Assembly: GCA_044344145.1 (NCBI GenBank) | Contig: JBIJDM010000092.1 | Location: 1-10,192, forward strand | From: JBAXGE01 sp044344145 | GTDB lineage: Bacteria; Planctomycetota; Phycisphaerae; WQYP01 | Reading direction: 5' to 3' | DNA length: 10,192 nt | Shown: positions 6,907-10,192 of the stretch, piece by piece | Position numbering within the stretch: the stretch's first letter is position 1 | Layout: every line of letters starts with the position of its first letter | Notes under the pieces: generated by a model | Told to the model about the DNA's origin: nothing | What the model saw: only the letters and a program-made list of their open reading frames with translations | The model's database searches: none | Translations under genes and position numbers: made by a program

Positions 6907-7628
6907 CCCAGTGGCGCCAGATTTTCCGTAAGACCGAACTTGGTAGCGCCGGGGCACTGGTGCTGCTGGGCAGTGTGCCTGTGGTCATCAGTCTGTGCGG
7001 CTGGCGCACCGGTCCGGTGCCAAGTGCCCAATATATGGCCGGGAGCGGATTCTGGTTGTTGCTGGTTTATTGGTTCGCAGCGCTGGGATGGGGATGTCGG
7101 TTGGCGCAGCGGCCAGGGGATTTCCGTACGGTCATAACGCTATTGATGGTAACCTGGAGTGTGAATGTCGCGCTGCTGGGTTGTCTGCCCGACGGTTTGA
7201 GTCTGGCGACATGGCTGAAAGTATGGCTCTTGGGCATGGGGGTGGTCACGGGCTGGCTGGCGGTTACCGCCAGCGCGGCGCGGTGGCATGTGAGTGTCGG
7301 GGTGCTGCTGTGGTTACTGCTGGGGGTGTGGGGTCTGGGCTATCCGGTAACGTGTTTGCCGGTGCTGCATGTACTGGGGGCAGCAGACAGTGCGTGGCTC
7401 AGTACCACCTTGACCTGGACCAGTCCCGCCCTGGCATTACTGGGGGCGCTCAGTCCGCAACATACCTTTGTCTGGACGCAGACCAATCTGATGTATACGT
7501 TGACGGCGTTTGGGCAGGATATTGGATTGAGCCTGCCGGGGTGGGGAATCACGCTGGGTGGTTATGGGCTGGGGGCTGTGCTCTGGGGGGTGTATCACCT
7601 CTGGCCGAGACGTCATAAGCCGATTTAA
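6903..7628 (+). CDS. Tryptophan-rich multi-pass membrane protein, function unknown
   Basis: I do not recognise this family. The 241-residue product is very hydrophobic, with about six or seven membrane segments by eye (about 15-33, 48-65, 75-95, 103-125, 129-155, 168-184 and 214-234). It has a basic, probably cytosolic N terminus (RQIFRK) and a basic C-terminal tail (PRRHKPI). Tryptophan is unusually common: 18 of 241 residues. The segment YPVTCLPVLH near residue 147 is a conspicuous Cys/Pro/His patch inside the membrane region. There is no signal peptide with a cleavage site and no catalytic motif I can name. The start ATG at 6903 overlaps the hemB stop as ATGA and has no strong ribosome binding site of its own, which implies translational coupling to hemB. 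A TTG at 6888 is an unlikely alternative. Codon choice (CTG, GTG) supports this frame over the 207-codon frame at 6995-7618. A link to heme or respiratory assembly is suggested only by position. Confidence 0.78.
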   Translation: MTQWRQIFRKTELGSAGALVLLGSVPVVISLCGWRTGPVPSAQYMAGSGFWLLLVYWFAALGWGCRLAQRPGDFRTVITLLMVTWSVNVALLGCLPDGLSLATWLKVWLLGMGVVTGWLAVTASAARWHVSVGVLLWLLLGVWGLGYPVTCLPVLHVLGAADSAWLSTTLTWTSPALALLGALSPQHTFVWTQTNLMYTLTAFGQDIGLSLPGWGITLGGYGLGAVLWGVYHLWPRRHKPI

Positions 7629-7723
7629 CGACCATTTGTTATTTTGGATTCGCCGTGTTTTCCACTGGCCGCGCATGCGTCACTGCGCTACTATCGTGAT
7701 AACGAGAAAGGGTGTGGAACGCT

Positions 7724-8161
7724 GTGACCAGAGCCAATCCGGTTTTCAAATTTCGTCCCGCCTGGGATTTGTCCGTCTACTTTGATGGCGCCTGCCCATT
7801 GTGCATGCGCGAAGTGAAGTATTATCGTCGGCACGATCAGTCCGGCCATATTCGCTGGGTGGACATCGCCGCACCGGATTTTGATGCCGCCCAGGAAGGG
7901 CTTGATCCCAAACGGGTTCATGAAGTAATGCATGTGAAAGATTACCGGGGGCGCATCTATACCGAGTTGAATGCGTTCGTCGCGATTTGGCGGGTGCTGC
8001 CCCGCAAACGCAAATGGCGCTGGTTGAAGATGCTGGTGCGCACACCGGGCCTCCATTGGTTACTGACCAAGCTGTATCGGCTGTTTGCGCGGAATCGCTA
8101 CCGACTGACCGGGCGCTGTCACAATGGGGACTGCACCATCAACCCGCATTTACCTGCCTAA
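7724..8161 (+). CDS. DCC-family (DUF393) putative thiol-disulfide oxidoreductase
   Basis: The 145-residue product has the hallmark of the DCC family, VYFDGACPLCMREV, with the D-x-x-C-x-x-C motif at D21, C24 and C27 near the N terminus in a thioredoxin-like strand-helix setting. It is followed by WVDIAAPDFDA and the family-like tail LYRLFARNRYRLTG. The CxxC suggests a redox role, but the substrates of DCC proteins are largely unknown. There is no signal peptide, so it is probably cytosolic. A second cysteine pair, C132 and C137 (RCHNGDC), sits near the C terminus. The start is uncertain: GTG 7724 is chosen with GTGGA or AGAAAGG upstream, while GTG 7712 is in frame but abuts the AAAGG. Both are GTG. 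The gene lies 95 bases after the membrane-protein gene and 58 bases before the beta-galactosidase gene, so it may be in the same transcript. Confidence 0.85.
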   Translation: MTRANPVFKFRPAWDLSVYFDGACPLCMREVKYYRRHDQSGHIRWVDIAAPDFDAAQEGLDPKRVHEVMHVKDYRGRIYTELNAFVAIWRVLPRKRKWRWLKMLVRTPGLHWLLTKLYRLFARNRYRLTGRCHNGDCTINPHLPA

Positions 8162-8207
8162 CTTGCCACCTGCGGCACAACGCTTTAAGCTGTAGGCCTC
8201 TTTACTA

Positions 8208-8213
8208 TGAGGT
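8208..8213 (+). promoter_or_regulatory. Ribosome binding site of the GH42 gene
   Basis: TGAGGT with a spacing of about seven bases precedes ATG 8220 and supports that start. The 58-base gap from the previous gene has no convincing promoter: a TACTAT at 8203-8208 overlaps this site and would leave almost no leader. Confidence 0.65.
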
Positions 8214-8219
8214 CTGCTT

Positions 8220-10187
8220 ATGTATCTTGGCGCTGCCTGGTATCCGGAACATTGGCCCAAAAGCCGTTGGGCGACTGACCTTAAACTCATGCGCGATGCG
8301 GGGTTTAATGTCGTCCGGGTGGCGGAGTTTGCCTGGAGTGCTTTGGAACCGCGCGCTGGTGAATACCAGCTCGACTGGCTGGCCGATACCATTGATCTGG
8401 CGGCCCAGCATGGCTTGGAAACCGTCATCGGCACCCCCACCGCCACCCCGCCATCGTGGTTGACGGCGCTCCATCCCGATATTCTGCCGGTGCGTGACAA
8501 TGGCCAGATTCAGCGCCATGGCGAACGGGGCCATTACAGCCCATGGAACCCCACCTACCGGCAATATTGTGCCCGGATCGCCGCTGCGCTGGGCCAACGC
8601 TTTGGCCAGCATCCCGCGGTCATCGGTTGGCAGACCGACAATGAATTCTGGTCCTCAGCGCGCGGGCCTAACGAGTTGGCCGATTTTCAGGCCTATTTGC
8701 GCAATGAATACGGCACACTTGAAGCCCTGAATGCGGCTTGGAGCACACGCTATTGGAGTCAGGAATATTTCGCCTGGGAGCATATCCAATTTCCCGGTGG
8801 TTATCCCAATCCCGCGCACGCCATGGCCTTTGCCAACTGGGCCTCACAGGTCATCAAGGCCTACCAGAAAGTCCAGATTGACGCCCTGAAACCCCTGCTG
8901 CGGTCAGGCCAATTCATCACCCATAATTTCCACCCTCACGATTTGCTGGACCGTTGGGTCATTACGCAGGATTTGGATTTCCCCAGTTGGGACGCGTACC
9001 CACATCCCAAGACCCGTGAATTCACCCATGAACGGGTGGGTCTGGATACCGACCGTATTCGCGGCATGGGACCCGGACGCCTTTGGATTATGGAAACCCA
9101 GCCCGGCTTTGTGAACTGGCAAACGATAAATCTGGCCAATCGACCCGGCAAAACCCGGACCATGGCGTGGTCCATGATTGGCCACGGTGCGGAGGCGGTG
9201 TTGTATTGGCAATGGCGCTCGGCCTCGAGCAATCAAGAACAGTATCACGGCGCGATTCTGCAACAGGACGGCACCCCGCGTCCGCTGTATGCGGAACTGG
9301 CCCAACTCGGCGCAGATATGGCCACGGCCTCACCGTATCTGGCCGGGGCCAAAAAATCTACAGAAGTGCTATTGATTGACCGCTGGATGGATCGGCAAAA
9401 CCTGCGCCGCCAGCCCCATCATCAGGATTACGAACCTGTCGAACACACCTTGGAATCGTATAACGCACTGCGGCATCTGGGTTACGATGTGGATGTTGCG
9501 GATCGCTGGTCGGACTTAGGCGGTTATCGCCTGATTGTGGCGCCGCGACTGAATCATCTGAGCAGCGCCATGGCGGAGAGTCTGACCGCGTGGATCAAAG
9601 CCGGTGGACATCTCTTGCTCGGTGCTCGCTCGGGTATGAAAAACGAAGTCAGTGCCCTGTGGGAACTGCGGCAACCCGGTCCGCTGGCCGCATTGCTTGG
9701 CGCGGGGGTATGGGAATATTATGCCTTGTCGGAACCCGTGCAACTTCAGGGTTCGCTGGGTACCGGCCAAGCACATACGTATGCCGAATTACTGCAACCT
9801 CAGGCCCCGGAGGTCGAAGTGGTCCTGCGTTACAGCGCAGAAGATTCGTGGTTGGATCAGCAACCCGCATTGGTCACCCGCCGGATAGGTCAGGGCCGCA
9901 TCAGTTATCTGGGCGCCTGTGTGACGCCGGATACGAGCCGCGCGATCATGCACTGGGCCACCGAACTGGGCGGAGTGAAACCGCTGTTGACGAATGTACC
10001 CGCCGGCGTGGAAGTATCCCAGCTCATTGGCCCCAAGGGGCCGGTGTTGGTGGTGATCAATCACGGCACGGCGCCGGTGAGTGTAACATTGCCTCAGGAA
10101 TATCACGATCTGTTGGGTAAAACACCAGCCGCCAAAGTCATCACATTAACAAATCAGCAGGTGGCACTACTAGTAACCACCACCTGA
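8220..10187 (+). CDS. Beta-galactosidase, glycoside hydrolase family 42
   Basis: This retaining hydrolase cleaves terminal beta-D-galactosyl residues, typically from short plant-derived galacto- or arabinogalacto-oligosaccharides. The 655-residue length is normal for GH42. The N terminus YLGAAWYPEHWPKSRWATDLKLM and VVRVAEFAWSALEP are typical of the family barrel. The acid/base is E142 in GWQTDNEFW and the nucleophile is E292 in WIMETQPGFVNW. The catalytic barrel spans about residues 1-370, the trimerisation domain about 383-590 (VLLIDRWMD, then YRLIVAPRLNHLS and GGHLLLGARSG), and a small C-terminal beta domain the rest. There is no signal peptide, so it acts in the cytosol on imported oligosaccharides. 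The structural zinc-site cysteines of some GH42 enzymes are missing: HYSPWNP stands where a Cys is common, and no Cys cluster follows NEFW. No transporter, regulator or other sugar gene is in view. The start at 8220 has TGAGGT seven bases upstream. The stop lies five bases from the window end. Confidence 0.96.
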   Translation: MYLGAAWYPEHWPKSRWATDLKLMRDAGFNVVRVAEFAWSALEPRAGEYQLDWLADTIDLAAQHGLETVIGTPTATPPSWLTALHPDILPVRDNGQIQRHGERGHYSPWNPTYRQYCARIAAALGQRFGQHPAVIGWQTDNEFWSSARGPNELADFQAYLRNEYGTLEALNAAWSTRYWSQEYFAWEHIQFPGGYPNPAHAMAFANWASQVIKAYQKVQIDALKPLLRSGQFITHNFHPHDLLDRWVITQDLDFPSWDAYPHPKTREFTHERVGLDTDRIRGMGPGRLWIMETQPGFVNWQTINLANRPGKTRTMAWSMIGHGAEAVLYWQWRSASSNQEQYHGAILQQDGTPRPLYAELAQLGADMATASPYLAGAKKSTEVLLIDRWMDRQNLRRQPHHQDYEPVEHTLESYNALRHLGYDVDVADRWSDLGGYRLIVAPRLNHLSSAMAESLTAWIKAGGHLLLGARSGMKNEVSALWELRQPGPLAALLGAGVWEYYALSEPVQLQGSLGTGQAHTYAELLQPQAPEVEVVLRYSAEDSWLDQQPALVTRRIGQGRISYLGACVTPDTSRAIMHWATELGGVKPLLTNVPAGVEVSQLIGPKGPVLVVINHGTAPVSVTLPQEYHDLLGKTPAAKVITLTNQQVALLVTTT

Positions 10188-10192
10188 TCCAA

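Noticed and set aside
6361..6957. 198-codon minus-strand ORF opposite hemB
   Set aside because: It is a shadow of hemB coding sequence with no start signal or domain.
6995..7618. 207-codon plus-strand ORF overlapping the membrane-protein gene in another frame
   Set aside because: Its Ala/Gly/Cys composition and lack of a ribosome binding site are poor. The overlapping frame has clear membrane segments, good codon choice and the ATGA overlap with hemB.
7645..7694. Candidate promoter before the DCC gene (TACTAT at 7689-7694)
   Set aside because: The -10 matches only four of six positions and no -35 hexamer lies at 16-18 bases; read-through from hemB is as likely.
8172..8192. Possible sigma-54 promoter (GGCAC near 8174) before the GH42 gene
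   Set aside because: The GC element is not at the required spacing from the GG element, so the match fails.

Overview
The window looks like chromosomal DNA from a moderately GC-rich bacterium, most likely a member of the Planctomycetota (perhaps Phycisphaerae). That placement is an inference. It rests on a secreted protein with the STN-like repeat architecture common in planctomycetes, a divergent MurG, an EF-G of the second (EF-G2/FusA2-like) type, and housekeeping genes scattered outside their usual clusters. There are no tRNA or rRNA genes, insertion sequences, phage genes or CRISPR arrays.

Layout. (1) Positions 1-1272, plus strand: the 3' part of an EF-G-like translation factor gene entering from the left, closed by a strong intrinsic terminator. 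(2) Positions 1392-4551, minus strand: ptsI (Enzyme I of the PEP phosphotransferase system) and, upstream of it, murG (lipid II synthesis), separated by about 170 bases. (3) Positions 4552-4712: a divergent intergenic region with overlapping candidate -10 boxes, a short upstream ORF and a possible leaderless start. (4) Positions 4713-10187, plus strand: a secreted STN-like protein; hemB (porphobilinogen synthase) with its own promoter; a tryptophan-rich multi-pass membrane protein whose start overlaps the hemB stop by ATGA; a small DCC-family (DUF393) CxxC protein; and a GH42 beta-galactosidase ending five bases before the window ends.

How the genes relate. hemB and the membrane protein gene are almost certainly co-transcribed and translationally coupled. 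The DCC and GH42 genes lie downstream on the same strand with gaps of 95 and 58 bases and may be read through. ptsI has no HPr or EII gene beside it. The two minus-strand genes share no obvious pathway. No gap between genes exceeds about 175 bases.

I found no clear sign of a new multi-gene system. The most worthwhile leads are the altered HEQN-equivalent motif in MurG, the uncharacterised Trp-rich membrane protein coupled to hemB, the inverted repeat embedded in the hemB promoter, and the start-site architecture of the secreted STN-like gene.
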